From the NCBI GenBank assembly GCA_020852865.1, contig JADYZZ010000014.1, positions 1-55,213 of the forward strand: DNA of 55,213 nt, given 5' to 3'. The DNA is from Rubrivivax sp. (GTDB taxonomy: Bacteria > Pseudomonadota > Gammaproteobacteria > Burkholderiales > Burkholderiaceae_C). The notes below the pieces were generated by a model. It was given only the letters and a program-made list of their open reading frames with translations. It was not told where the DNA came from and did no database searches. Positions 8,468 to 20,954 of this stretch are shown one piece after another (within the stretch, counting starts at the first letter, position 1; every line of letters starts with the position of its first letter). The position numbers and the translations under genes were made by a program.

Positions 8468-9229
8468 ATGGACCCGACCGCCGCCCCCCCTGCCGCCGCC
8501 TTCGGCTTCGGCCACCTGATCGCCCAGAGCGACGCCGTCGGCCGCACCCTGCTGGCGGTGCTGCTGCTGATGTCGGTCGCCTCCTGGGCGCTGATCGCGG
8601 CCAAGGGCTTCGCCGCCTGGCAGCGGCGCCGGCGCAGCGAAGCCTTTCTCGGCTTTTTCTGGAACGCCGTTTCGCTCGACGAGGTGCGGCACGAGCTCGC
8701 CACGCACGGCGCGCGCGATCCGTTCTCGCATCTGAGCGCGCACGCGCTGCACGCCAAGCAGCACCACGCGCGCCACGGCAGCACGCGGCTGGCCGAGGCC
8801 GGCAGTGCGAGCGAGTACATCACGCGCACCATCAAGAAGGTGCTCGACGAAGAGACCACGCGCCTGGAAAGCGGGCTCACGCTGCTGGCCACGGTGGGCG
8901 CGACGGCACCCTTCGTCGGGCTGTTCGGCACCGTCTGGGGCGTGTACCACGCCCTCACCGCCATCGGCATGAGCGGCGCGGGCACGCTCGACAAGGTCGC
9001 CGGCCCGGTGGGCGAGGCCCTCATCATGACCGGCATCGGCCTGGCCGTGGCCATCCCCGCCGTCGTCGCCTACAACGGCTTCGTGCGCAGCCAGCGCGTG
9101 CTGGCCGCGCGCCTGGACGCATTCGCCTTCGAGCTGCACAGCTTCCTCACGCTGGGCCAGGCGCCGGGCGCCGCGGCGCACGCGAGCGACAGCGGCAACG
9201 TGCGCGCGCTCGCGCCGGCCGCCGCCTGA
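8468..9229 (+). CDS. exbB: MotA/TolQ/ExbB proton channel subunit ExbB
   Basis: The 253-residue inner-membrane protein has three hydrophobic segments: about 20-42 (TLLAVLLLMSVASWALIAAKG), about 140-162 (LLATVGATAPFVGLFGTVWGVY) and about 180-205 (ALIMTGIGLAVAIPAVVAYNG). The GATAPFVGLFGTVWG and GEALIMTGIGLAVAIPAV blocks are the ExbB/TolQ signatures. It forms the proton-driven motor with ExbD and powers TonB. The flanking tonB and exbD genes and the siderophore receptor favour ExbB over TolQ. Confidence 0.94.
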   Translation: MDPTAAPPAAAFGFGHLIAQSDAVGRTLLAVLLLMSVASWALIAAKGFAAWQRRRRSEAFLGFFWNAVSLDEVRHELATHGARDPFSHLSAHALHAKQHHARHGSTRLAEAGSASEYITRTIKKVLDEETTRLESGLTLLATVGATAPFVGLFGTVWGVYHALTAIGMSGAGTLDKVAGPVGEALIMTGIGLAVAIPAVVAYNGFVRSQRVLAARLDAFAFELHSFLTLGQAPGAAAHASDSGNVRALAPAAA

Positions 9230-9251
9230 GCGGCACGCGGAGAACCCGGCG

Positions 9252-9683
9252 ATGGCCTTTGCCTCCTTCGACCGCCGTGCCGGCGCCGCGCCGCTGGCCG
9301 AGATCAACATGGTGCCGCTGATCGACGTGATGCTGGTGCTGCTGGTGATCTTCATCGTCACCGCGCCGCTGCTCACGCATGCGGTGAAGCTCGAGCTGCC
9401 GCGCGCCAGCTCGCAGCCCAACCTGCCGCGGCCCGACAAGATCGAGATCGCGCTCGACGCCGCCGGCCAGCGCTACTGGAACGGCGAGGCGCTTACGCGC
9501 GAGGCCGCCGCGGCGCGCTTTGTCGCCGCCGGCCGGCGTGTCGCCGAGGGCGGCGGGCAGCCCGAGATCCACCTGCGCGCCGACGAGGCCACCGCCTACC
9601 GCGCGGTGGCCGAGACCCTGGCCGACGCGGCACGCGCCGGCCTCATGCGCATCGGCTTCGTCAGCCGGCCCGAGCGGCGCTGA
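9252..9683 (+). CDS. exbD: Biopolymer transport protein ExbD
   Basis: The 143-residue protein has the ExbD/TolR layout. A short cytoplasmic N terminus is followed by a single membrane helix (residues ~17-40) that includes LIDVMLVLLVIF, whose Asp is the conserved proton-carrying residue. A periplasmic domain follows, ending in the RADEATAYRAVAETLADAARAGLMRIGFVS pattern. It starts 22 bases after exbB and completes a compact tonB-exbB-exbD motor operon. Confidence 0.94.
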   Translation: MAFASFDRRAGAAPLAEINMVPLIDVMLVLLVIFIVTAPLLTHAVKLELPRASSQPNLPRPDKIEIALDAAGQRYWNGEALTREAAAARFVAAGRRVAEGGGQPEIHLRADEATAYRAVAETLADAARAGLMRIGFVSRPERR

Positions 9684-9782
9684 GGCAAGCGCCGGCTCCG
9701 GCCCGCCTTCCAGCCGCTTTGCGGAGATCGGCCGCGGCGGCGCCGCGCGGCGCGCACAACGACTTTGCCTGAGGAGGAACCC

Positions 9783-12086
9783 ATGTCGCCCCCATCCCCC
9801 AAGCGACGCGCGCTGCGCTGGACCGCGTTCGCCGCGCTGCTTTCGGCCGCCGCGCTGGGCCTGGACGCCGGACGCCACGCGCACGCGCAGGGCGGCGCGC
9901 CGGCAACCCCTGCCGTGTCCGCGGCCGACACCGCCGCGAGCGCTGCCGGCGCACCTGCCGGCGGCGTGCTGCCCGTCGTGCGCGCACGCGCCGCCGCCGA
10001 GCCGCAGGGCCGCGACGGCGTGCAGGCCGCCACCGTGCGCATCGGCAAGGGCGCGCAGGACCCGCGCGACCTGCCGCAATCGGTGACCGTGGTCACCGAG
10101 CGGCTCATCGACGACCGCAACCTCGACACCGTGCGCGACGCGCTGCGCAACACCGCCGGCATCAGCTTCCTTGCGGCCGAGGGCGGCGAGCAGGACATCC
10201 GGCTGCGCGGCTTCGCGCTGCAGAGCACGGGCGACGTATTCGTCGACGGCATGCGCGACCCGGCCTTCTACGACCGCGACACCTTCTTCCTCGACCAGCT
10301 CGAGGTGCTGCGCGGCTCGGCCTCGCTGCTGTTCGGCCGCGGCTCGACCGGCGGCGCGGTGAACCAGGTGACCAAGGTGCCGCGCCTGCTCACCGAGCAC
10401 CAGGTCGAAGTGACGGCGGGCAGCCACGAGTACCTGCGCGCGGTGGGCGACTTCAACCTGCGCCTGTCCGCCGGCACGGCGCTGCGGCTGGGCACGATGT
10501 ACACCCACGCGGCCAACGACGGCGCGGGCACGCCGCTCGACAAGCAGGGCCTGGCCGCCGCCTTGCGCACCGGCATCGGCGAACGCCACGAGTGGTCGGC
10601 GGCCCTGTACCTGCTCGACAACGACAACGGCATCAACTACGGCCTGCCGTACATCCGCAGCCGCCCCGGCGCGCCGGCGGAAGACACGACGCTGCTGCCC
10701 GTGGCGCCCACGGCGCATTACGGCATGGCGAGCGATCGCAACCACGGCCAGGCCGAGACCGCGACGATCGGCCACACCTGGCGCCCGGCGCGCCGGCAGC
10801 AACTGGTGACCAAGCTGCGCTATGGTCGCTACACGCGCGACCAGCGCGCAAGCACGATCCGCCTGGGCGCCGCCGCGCTGCAGCCCGGCGGCGTCGGCGC
10901 CACGCTCGAGACCTTCGGCCCCGCCACCGTGCTCACGCGCGGCACCCAGCTCAAGATCCAGAGCATGGACACGCTCTATGCGCAGAGCGACTGGAGCGCC
11001 GTCTTCGAGGGCTGGGGGCTGCGCCACGAGCTGCAGGCCGGCGTCGATCTGGCACGGGAGCGCAAGCAGGTGCAGGCAGCGCTGAGCGCGGCCCAGGGCG
11101 GCGTGAACCCGGTCAAGCCGAACACGCTCGCCGGCAGCCCCGACGACGGCGCCCGGATCGAAGAGGATGCACGTCGCCTGCGCGAGACCAGCGCCTACGA
11201 CTCGCGCGCCGGCGGCCTGTACCTGCAGGATCTGCTCGAACTGCGGCCCGGCTGGAAGCTCCTGCTCGGCCTGCGCTACGACCGCCTGGTGGGCGACTAC
11301 GACGCCTTCGCGATCCCGCCCAATGCCGCCGGCCCGGTGAGCACGACGCGCTATCGCATGAAGGTGGGCGAGCTGTCCAAGCGCGCCGGCCTGCTGTACC
11401 AGCCCAGCGAGCGCTTCAGCTTCCACTTGTCGGGCGCGACGTCGTTCAACACCTCGGGCGATGCCTACTCGCTGTCGGCGGCCAACGTCGACATTCCGCC
11501 CGAGCAGGCCATCAACCTCGAGCTCGGCGCGCGCATCGACTCGGCCGACGGCGATTTCGGCGTGCGCACCGCCATCTTCCGCAGCACCAAGCTGCACGAG
11601 CGCAACACCGACCCGCTGGTGAACCTGGTCACGCTGTCGGGTCGGCGCCACGCCGCCGGCTTCGAGATCGATCTGGCCGGGCGGCCCACGCCGCAATGGG
11701 AGGTGTTCGCTTCGTACATGTGGTTGCCGGTGGCGAAGATCGACGAGGGCTCGCCCGGCGCCGAGGGGCAGGGCACGCGGCCTTCACTCACGCCGCGCCA
11801 CACCGGCACCTTGTGGACGACGTACCAGGTGACGCAGGCATTGCGCGTCGGCGGCGGCCTGAACGCGCGCTCGAGCCAGACGCCCAACCGCAACCCGGGC
11901 TTCGCGGTGCCTGGCTTCGTCACGGCCGACCTGATGGCCGAATACCAGGCCGTCTACCGCAAGCTGATCTTCAAGCTCAACGTCAGCAACGTCACCGACA
12001 AGCTGTACGCCGACCAGCTCTACACGGCGCACTACGTGCCCGGCGCGGGGCGGCTGGTGCAGCTGTCGGGCACCTACAAGTTCTGA
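9783..12086 (+). CDS. TonB-dependent siderophore receptor (Fiu/FhuE-type)
   Basis: This outer-membrane receptor of 767 residues begins with a signal peptide (RRALRWTAFAALLSAAALGLDAGRHAHA). The plug domain reads DLPQSVTVVTERLIDDRNLDTVRDALRNTAGI, IRLRGF, VDGMRDPAFYDRDTFFLDQLEVLRGSASLLFGRGSTGG; this is the TonB-siderophore receptor family, closest in style to catecholate receptors such as Fiu. The 22-strand barrel ends in a terminal Phe (LSGTYKF), as required for outer-membrane insertion. A strong GAGGAGG site precedes the ATG at 9783, which rules out an earlier TTG at 9765. It lies directly after exbD, so motor and receptor are probably co-expressed under Fur. Confidence 0.93.
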   Translation: MSPPSPKRRALRWTAFAALLSAAALGLDAGRHAHAQGGAPATPAVSAADTAASAAGAPAGGVLPVVRARAAAEPQGRDGVQAATVRIGKGAQDPRDLPQSVTVVTERLIDDRNLDTVRDALRNTAGISFLAAEGGEQDIRLRGFALQSTGDVFVDGMRDPAFYDRDTFFLDQLEVLRGSASLLFGRGSTGGAVNQVTKVPRLLTEHQVEVTAGSHEYLRAVGDFNLRLSAGTALRLGTMYTHAANDGAGTPLDKQGLAAALRTGIGERHEWSAALYLLDNDNGINYGLPYIRSRPGAPAEDTTLLPVAPTAHYGMASDRNHGQAETATIGHTWRPARRQQLVTKLRYGRYTRDQRASTIRLGAAALQPGGVGATLETFGPATVLTRGTQLKIQSMDTLYAQSDWSAVFEGWGLRHELQAGVDLARERKQVQAALSAAQGGVNPVKPNTLAGSPDDGARIEEDARRLRETSAYDSRAGGLYLQDLLELRPGWKLLLGLRYDRLVGDYDAFAIPPNAAGPVSTTRYRMKVGELSKRAGLLYQPSERFSFHLSGATSFNTSGDAYSLSAANVDIPPEQAINLELGARIDSADGDFGVRTAIFRSTKLHERNTDPLVNLVTLSGRRHAAGFEIDLAGRPTPQWEVFASYMWLPVAKIDEGSPGAEGQGTRPSLTPRHTGTLWTTYQVTQALRVGGGLNARSSQTPNRNPGFAVPGFVTADLMAEYQAVYRKLIFKLNVSNVTDKLYADQLYTAHYVPGAGRLVQLSGTYKF

Positions 12087-12099
12087 AGGGAGGGCGTCG

Positions 12100-13260
12100 A
12101 TGCAACGCACTGCAGCGGCCTGGGCTGCATCCCGCAATGACGGTCCGCGGCGCCGGCGAATGCTCGCGGCCGCCCTGCCGGCCTTCCTTGCGGCAGCCCT
12201 CGGGCCTGCCGCGCTGCGCGCCGCCGACGCGCCGCTGCGCCTGGCTGCGGCCTGGCGCGCGGCCGGCGGGGGCGGCAACGCAGCGGTCCACCATGTGGGC
12301 ATCCTCGAGGTCGACTGGGACGAGGCGCGGTTGCGCATCGCCGCCGAGCTGCCCGTGCCTGCGCGCGCGCACGGCCTGCTGGCGCTCGCCGACGGCGGCT
12401 TTGCCGCGGTGGCCTTTCGCCCCGGCCCCTGGCTGCTGCGCTGCGACGCCCAAGGGCGGCCCATGCAGCGCCTGCTGGTCGACGAAGAGCGGCCGCGGCG
12501 CGGCTTCAATGGCCATGTCGAGGGCAGCGCCGATGGACACTGGCTCTACACCACCGAGACCGACCCGGCCGACGGCAGCGGCTGGATCGGCGTGCGCGAC
12601 GCGCGCACGCTGCGGCGCGCAGCACAGTTCCCGAGCGGCGGAATCGATCCGCACCAGGTGCTGGGCACGCCCGAGGGCGCGCTCGTCGTCGCCAACGGCG
12701 GCATCCTGCGCGACGCCTCCGGGCGCGGCCTCGAACTGGCGCGCATGGACCCGACGCTCGCGCTGCTTGCCGGCGACAGCGGCCGACCGATCGGCCAGTG
12801 GCGGCTGCCCGATCCGCGCCTGAGCCTGCGCCACATGGCCTGGGCCGAGGGCGAGCGCCCGCTGCTCGGTATCGGTCTGCAGGCGGAACACGACAGTGCC
12901 GACGCCCGGCGCGACGCGCCCGCGCTCGCGCTGTGGGACGGGCACGCGCTCACGCTGCCCTGTGCCGACGCCAGCGCGGCCGGCTACGTCGGCGACATCG
13001 CCGCCGGGCCGGCCGGGGGCTTCGTACTGAGCGCACAGAAGGCCGGCCGCGGCCTGTGGTGGCAGCCCGCGGCGCCGCAGCACCTGACGCTGGTGGCCGA
13101 GCTGACCGAGCCCTGCGCGCTCGTGCGCGAACGCTCCGCCGTGCTGATCGGCGCCGGGCGCGGCCTGGCGCGCTGGCGTACCGATGCCGGTGGGCAGATG
13201 CTGCGCTGGCCGGTCGCGATGGCGCCCGACAACCACGCCGTGCTGCTGGCTGCAGCCTGA
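12100..13260 (+). CDS. DUF1513 domain protein, exported (iron-regulon type)
   Basis: The 386-residue protein has an Arg-rich Tat-like leader (RRRRMLAAALPAFLAAALGPAALRA, about 17-41). The body is typical of DUF1513, which is predicted to form a beta-propeller-like fold, with the FNGHVEGSADGHWLYTTETD, GIDPHQVLGTPEGALVVANGGI and PDNHAV blocks. A strong AAGGGAGGG ribosome-binding site sits before the ATG, and the gene begins 13 bases after the siderophore receptor stop. DUF1513 genes are often found next to imelysin/EfeO-like or iron-uptake genes in proteobacteria; the biochemical role is not known. No thiol redox oxidase motif is seen. Confidence 0.85.
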   Translation: MQRTAAAWAASRNDGPRRRRMLAAALPAFLAAALGPAALRAADAPLRLAAAWRAAGGGGNAAVHHVGILEVDWDEARLRIAAELPVPARAHGLLALADGGFAAVAFRPGPWLLRCDAQGRPMQRLLVDEERPRRGFNGHVEGSADGHWLYTTETDPADGSGWIGVRDARTLRRAAQFPSGGIDPHQVLGTPEGALVVANGGILRDASGRGLELARMDPTLALLAGDSGRPIGQWRLPDPRLSLRHMAWAEGERPLLGIGLQAEHDSADARRDAPALALWDGHALTLPCADASAAGYVGDIAAGPAGGFVLSAQKAGRGLWWQPAAPQHLTLVAELTEPCALVRERSAVLIGAGRGLARWRTDAGGQMLRWPVAMAPDNHAVLLAAA

Positions 13261-13311
13261 TCGCCCAGGAGCGTGGGCGGCAGAAATCCAGCCCCGCAAC
13301 GTCGACCTCGC

Positions 13312-14748
13312 TCAGCCCAGTCGCGTCAACTCGTCCAGCAGCTTGTGCCGCGCGGCGGCGTCGGGCAGGGCCTCGGCCAGCCGCGCGAAGAAAGTCCCGC
13401 GAACCGGGTTGCCCTCGGCGGCCTTGCGGACGACGACGCGCGCAATCGGGCCCAGGCGCTGGGCGAGCAGCCTCTGCGCGGCCTCGGCGAGCGTGGCGTC
13501 GACCGGTGCACCGCCGGTTGCGGGCGGCGGCGCGGTGGGCGCTCGCGCGCCGCTGCCCGCCGCGGCCCCGCTCGGCGCCGGCCCCGCCGACGGCGCCTGC
13601 GCAAGGAAAGCCGCGCGCGCCTGCGGGTCGCCCACCTGATCGGCCAGCCGGGCGTACAGGCCCGGCAGATCAGAGCAATCGCGCGCCGCACGGCGCACCA
13701 GCACGGCGGCGAGCGGGCCGACATGGCGCGCCAGCGCAGCCTCGGCACGCCGCAGCGCAGCCGGGTCCCAGCGGCCGGCGAACTCGGACCAGCTGCTGCC
13801 GGCCAGCGCGGGCGGCCCAGAGCCGGTGCCGCGCGGCAGCGCCGGCGGCGCCGCGGCGGCGGCACCGGGCCGCACCACCGGCAGCTTGATCACGGTGCGA
13901 TCCCAGGCGGTGGTGTCGAACGGCTGGCCGACGCCTTGCTCGACGGCCGCGCGGAACGCCGCTGCCGTCGCGTAGCGCCGGGCGGGATCCTTGGCCAGCG
14001 CGCGCGCGACGATCGCGTCGTAGAAGCGCGGGCGCTGCACGCTCTCGAGCCGGCTCGGCGCCGGCGGCTCGTCGTGCATGGCCTTGTACATCAGCTGCTC
14101 GTGCGTGCCGGTGAACGGCGGCCGGCCGGCGAGCAGCAGGTACAGCAGCACGCCGGCGCCGTAGATGTCGACGCGGCGGTCCATGCCCGTGCCCAGGAAC
14201 TGCTCGGGCGCCATGTAGCTCGGCGTGCCGATGGCGACGCCGACCTGCGTGAGCCCCGCGTCCTCGATGCGCGCGATGCCGAAGTCGGTGACCTTGAGGC
14301 GGCCGCCGCGCCCCATGATGATGTTGGCGGGCTTGATGTCGCGGTGCCACACGCCCTGCGCGTGCGCATGCTCGAGCGCGTCGAGCACCTGGCAGATCAC
14401 GCCCGGGATGTCGTCGTCGGTGAAGCGCAGCTTGTGCGCCAGGCAGTGCGCCAGCGTGTGACCCTCGACGAACTCCATGGCGATGTAGGCGACGTCGGCG
14501 TCGACGCCGAACTCGTAGACCTGCACGATGCCCGGGTGCATCAGGCGGCCGGCGGCCTGCGCCTCGTTGCGAAAGCGCGCCGCCACGGGAATGCCGCTGC
14601 CGTCGTCGGCGCCGAGCTGACGGCGGATCGTCTTGAGCGCCACGACGCGCCGGATGTCGGGATCGAAGCCCTTGTAGACCACGCCCATGGCGCCCTCGCC
14701 GAGGACTTCGGTGATCTGGTACTTGCCCAGGCGTGCGGGGTGGTCCAC
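13312..14748 (-). CDS. Serine/threonine protein kinase (Hanks type) with C-terminal extension
   Basis: The kinase domain spans residues ~8-275 with intact motifs: glycine loop GEGAMG (17-22), VALK (K39), HRDIKPAN (135-142), DFG (155-157) and APE (180-182). It should therefore be active. No PASTA, FHA or membrane helix follows. Instead there is a Pro/Ala-rich linker and two helical blocks near 325-400 and 430-478 that look similar (RHVGPLAAVLVRRA... and QRLGPIARVVVRKA...), suggesting a duplicated helical module. The start is GTG. It lies 67 bases after a heme-binding membrane sensor and downstream of a FecR gene on the same strand. This suggests a signalling module. Confidence 0.9.
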   Translation of the reverse strand: MDHPARLGKYQITEVLGEGAMGVVYKGFDPDIRRVVALKTIRRQLGADDGSGIPVAARFRNEAQAAGRLMHPGIVQVYEFGVDADVAYIAMEFVEGHTLAHCLAHKLRFTDDDIPGVICQVLDALEHAHAQGVWHRDIKPANIIMGRGGRLKVTDFGIARIEDAGLTQVGVAIGTPSYMAPEQFLGTGMDRRVDIYGAGVLLYLLLAGRPPFTGTHEQLMYKAMHDEPPAPSRLESVQRPRFYDAIVARALAKDPARRYATAAAFRAAVEQGVGQPFDTTAWDRTVIKLPVVRPGAAAAAPPALPRGTGSGPPALAGSSWSEFAGRWDPAALRRAEAALARHVGPLAAVLVRRAARDCSDLPGLYARLADQVGDPQARAAFLAQAPSAGPAPSGAAAGSGARAPTAPPPATGGAPVDATLAEAAQRLLAQRLGPIARVVVRKAAEGNPVRGTFFARLAEALPDAAARHKLLDELTRLG

Positions 14749-14815
14749 GGCGGCGGATGCTAGGGCGATTGCGCGCGCCGCGCAGCGGCGGGCGCACGGC
14801 CACGCGCGGGCTGCG

Positions 14816-15688
14816 TCACGACTCGAGCATCTTCATCGCCTGCACGACGCTGGCGCGCATGCGGCGGAACGACTCGGCGAGTACGCCGATCTCGTCGCGC
14901 CCGGCGCCGGCGAAGTCGGGCGCGTCGAGCTCGCCCTGGCTGACGCGGTCGGCCAGGTGCGCCAGGCGCGTCACCGGCCGCACGACCACCAGCCAGATCA
15001 ACAGGTTGAGCATGATGCCCACGACGACGAAGACGGCGACCAGCGAGCCGATGAAGAGCACGAACGACTGCTCGGCGCGGCGCAGCGGCAGCGCCAGCGG
15101 CACCGAAACGATCTGCGCGCCGACGACCTCGTTGAAGTTCCAGCCGAAGCCGTTGGCCGGGCCGTAGCGGTCGACGAGCGTCTTGGGCGCGCCTTCCACG
15201 CTGCTGTGGCATTGCAGGCAGGCCGGATCGACGATGCGCAGCGGCGCGGCCAGGAACAGCGAGGGGCCGTTGGGCGTGTCGCGCAGGCCCGAGATCTCCT
15301 TCAACTGCTCGCCGCCGCGCAAGCGGTTGACGACGTCGGTCTCCCAGCCGGTGGCGCGGTCGCGCGGATTCGTCGGGTTGAGCGTGGCCTCCTTGTACAG
15401 GTACTCGGGGTACTTCTGCAGCAAGGACGACAGCACCTCGACGGCCGAGTAGCTCGGCACCGATTGCGGCAGGAACTCGTACTTCATCGGCGTGGCCAGC
15501 AGCTTGGTGATCTGCCCCGAGGTGTAGCGGCGCACCGCGTTGGCGTTGTCGATCAGCATGCGCGCGCTGTGCATCACCTCCTCGCGCGCGTTGTCGACGA
15601 GCAGGCCGCGCGCGATCCAGCCGCTCACGCCCACGCCGGCGGCCATCACGACGACGTAGATCAGGTTGAGCTTGACGAGCAGCTTCAT
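14816..15688 (-). CDS. DUF3365 (Tll0287-like) c-type heme sensor with HAMP domain
   Basis: The 290-residue inner-membrane protein has an N-terminal helix (LVKLNLIYVVVMAAGVGVSGW), a periplasmic DUF3365 domain with a CxxCH heme site (CLQCH, C157-C160-H161), and a second helix (VLFIGSLVAVFVVVGIMLNLLIWLVVV, ~210-236). A HAMP domain then ends the protein (RPVTRLAHLADRVSQGEL...GRDEIGVLAESFRRM). It has no kinase, cyclase or methyl-accepting output domain. The signal must therefore be passed to a partner, plausibly the Ser/Thr kinase just downstream; this is inference. A good AGGAG site lies 8 bases before the ATG. Family members are thought to sense redox state or gases. Confidence 0.88.
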   Translation of the reverse strand: MKLLVKLNLIYVVVMAAGVGVSGWIARGLLVDNAREEVMHSARMLIDNANAVRRYTSGQITKLLATPMKYEFLPQSVPSYSAVEVLSSLLQKYPEYLYKEATLNPTNPRDRATGWETDVVNRLRGGEQLKEISGLRDTPNGPSLFLAAPLRIVDPACLQCHSSVEGAPKTLVDRYGPANGFGWNFNEVVGAQIVSVPLALPLRRAEQSFVLFIGSLVAVFVVVGIMLNLLIWLVVVRPVTRLAHLADRVSQGELDAPDFAGAGRDEIGVLAESFRRMRASVVQAMKMLES

Positions 15689-15748
15689 CGGACCATCTCC
15701 TGGTTGCGCGGCTCTGAACAGCGTTGCGTCGGGGTGTCGTGCGTCGCG

Positions 15749-16639
15749 TCAGCGCGACGCGCTCGCCGCGGGGCCGGCGAAGCGCTCGGGGAAGAGCACG
15801 GCTTCCCAGTCGGCGTGCAGGCGCAGGTGCTCGACGAGCGCAGCGCGGAAGGCGGGGTCGCGGGCGCGCTCGCCGAAGCGCCGCGGCATGGTGCGGCGCA
15901 GCGCCGGCTCGGCCAGCAGCCAGTCGCGCAACTCGTCGTAGCCGGGCGGCGGCGCTGCGCGCGCGCTCACGGGCCGGCCGGCGAGCGCCGCCGCCCGCAG
16001 CGGCAGCGCCGAGCGGAAGCCCTCGGGCACACGCTGCAGTTCGGCCGGCGTCGGACGCGCCGACGCCTGGCCCTTGCCCGGCGCATCGCGCCGATAGACC
16101 TGGCCTTCGGCGAGCTGCACGAGCGACGCCGGCCTGAGGCCGCGTTCCTCGAGCCGCACGCTGCCGGTCTCGGCGAAGACCCAGGTCTCGCTGGCCGCGG
16201 CCCGCACGACGACGGCGCCCTTGAACGGCGGCACCTCGAGCTGCGGCGCGAGCAGCCCGGCCACCGGCGCCGAGCTCAGGCTCGCCAGCTTCACCCAGCC
16301 GCGCAGCAGATAGACCGCCGGCGGCTTGTGGCGCGCGTCGGCCAGCGGCGGCACCAGCATGGCCTGCGTGTCGGGACCGAAGTCGGCCACGCTGCCGTCG
16401 GGCCACTCGACGCGCAGCAGCCGGGTCTGCGCCGTCGTGCGCACGAGGGTCTGGTCGGCCACCTTCAGCCCTTCGGTCGCGAGCTGCGCACGCGCGCCCT
16501 CGACCAGCCGCGCCTCGCCGTCGACGATGGTGACGAGGCCTGCGGCCCCGGCCGCCGCGCCCCAGGTCAGCGCCAGGCACAAGGCCCATCGCCGCAGGCC
16601 CCTGAGCATGCTCGGCAGAGGCGTGGGGTGCGTGCGCAT
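15749..16639 (-). CDS. FecR domain-containing periplasmic protein
   Basis: The 296-residue protein starts with a signal peptide (MLRGLRRWALCLALTWGAAAGAAG; ATG 16639 or 16609). The FecR-type beta region follows: TIVDGEARLVEGA, VRTTAQTRLLRVEWPDGSVADFGPDTQAML and VYLLRGWVKL. The C-terminal 120 residues are helical, with no recognised fold. Unlike sigma-factor regulators it has no cytoplasmic anti-sigma part, and no ECF sigma gene is nearby. It appears to be a periplasmic partner of the downstream heme sensor and kinase, with which it forms a three-gene same-strand cluster. Confidence 0.82.
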   Translation of the reverse strand: MRTHPTPLPSMLRGLRRWALCLALTWGAAAGAAGLVTIVDGEARLVEGARAQLATEGLKVADQTLVRTTAQTRLLRVEWPDGSVADFGPDTQAMLVPPLADARHKPPAVYLLRGWVKLASLSSAPVAGLLAPQLEVPPFKGAVVVRAAASETWVFAETGSVRLEERGLRPASLVQLAEGQVYRRDAPGKGQASARPTPAELQRVPEGFRSALPLRAAALAGRPVSARAAPPPGYDELRDWLLAEPALRRTMPRRFGERARDPAFRAALVEHLRLHADWEAVLFPERFAGPAASASR

Positions 16640-16757
16640 GGTGGTGGGCGAGCGGCCGGGCTGGCACCCGTCCGAACGCGTCACGCATGGTAGCGGCGAA
16701 CGCCGGATCGCGTCGGCTGCCGCCGCGGGCGGCTGCCGCGCCGCGCCGGCGGCGGCG

Positions 16758-17635
16758 TCAGAACGCCGAGCCGGGCTGCTTCAGAAACTCGATCTCGGCG
16801 GGCGTGCTCGTGCGCCCGAGCGCGGCGTTGCGGTGCGGGTAGCGCCCGAAGCGCGCGATCACCGCGGCGTGCCTGCGGGCCCATTCGAGCGCATCGCGCA
16901 GCTGCGGCTGCTCGTCCGCCAGCGCGCCGAACAGGCGCAGCGACTCGGCCTGCGCCGCCGCGTCTTCGGCGTGCTCGAAGGGCAGGTAGACGAACCAGCG
17001 CTCGAGCGCGCCGAGCGCGCGATCGCCGCCGCGCGCGACCAGGGCGCGCGCCGCGGCCAGCGCCAGCGCATCACCGGCGAAGGCGCGCGCCTGGCCGCGA
17101 AACAGGTTGCGCGTGAACTGGTCGAGCAGCAGGATGCGCGCCAGCGCGCCGGCAGGCGCGGCGTCCCATTCGAGCAGCGCGCCGCCGAGCGCGCGCTCGA
17201 CCTGCGCGCCGAAACGCGCGCGGATCCGTGCGTCGAAGTCCGCGTCCTTGCGGAACCACTCCGCGCGCGGCGCATCGCCGGCGCCGAACCAGAACTCCAG
17301 GATGGCGCGTGCCGCGTCGTTCATGCCGCCTTGCTGCACCTTGCGTGCCGCCGCGGCGTCGTCCAGCAGATCCTGCGTCTCGGGATGGCGCCGCATGTAG
17401 GCCGCGACATAGCTGCACAGCGGACGCACCGTCAGGCCCTCGCGGCGCGCCCAGTCGAGCGTGGCGCGCACCAGCCGCGCGGCGATGCCGCGGCCCTCGG
17501 CGTGCGGCGGCACCTCGGTGTGCGTGAGCAGCAGCGTGGCGCCTTCGCGCCGGTAGGCGCAGACCGCCGGCACGCCGTCGACGTCGAGCTCGAAGCGCGC
17601 CGCAGCCGCGTTGTGGCGCACGGCATCGGTTGCGT

Positions 17636-17639
<4 letters not shown>
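16758..17639 (-). CDS. Fusion of YjdJ-type GNAT acetyltransferase and DUF924 domain
   Basis: One uninterrupted 293-codon frame carries two domains. Residues 1-94 match small COG2388 GNAT acetyltransferases (TLLLTHTEVPPHAEGRGIAARLVRATLDWAR, then VRPLCSYVAAYMRRHPE). Residues 106-293 match DUF924 (ILEFWFG, W-F-R-K-D, LLLDQFTRNLFRG, WFVYLPFEHAED, IARFGRYPHRNAALGR). The linker is short (AAAARKVQQGG) and an internal ATG at 17324 could start the DUF924 part alone. The ATG at 17639 overlaps the stop of the upstream histidine kinase (ATGA). Each domain is complete for its family, so this looks like a true fusion or very recent gene joining. Substrates are unknown. Confidence 0.88.
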
Positions 17640-20947
<3,308 letters not shown>

Positions 20948-20954
20948 TGGTGGA

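Noticed and set aside
14816..15688. DUF3365-HAMP protein as a methyl-accepting chemotaxis protein
   Set aside because: The protein ends right after HAMP and has no signalling domain.
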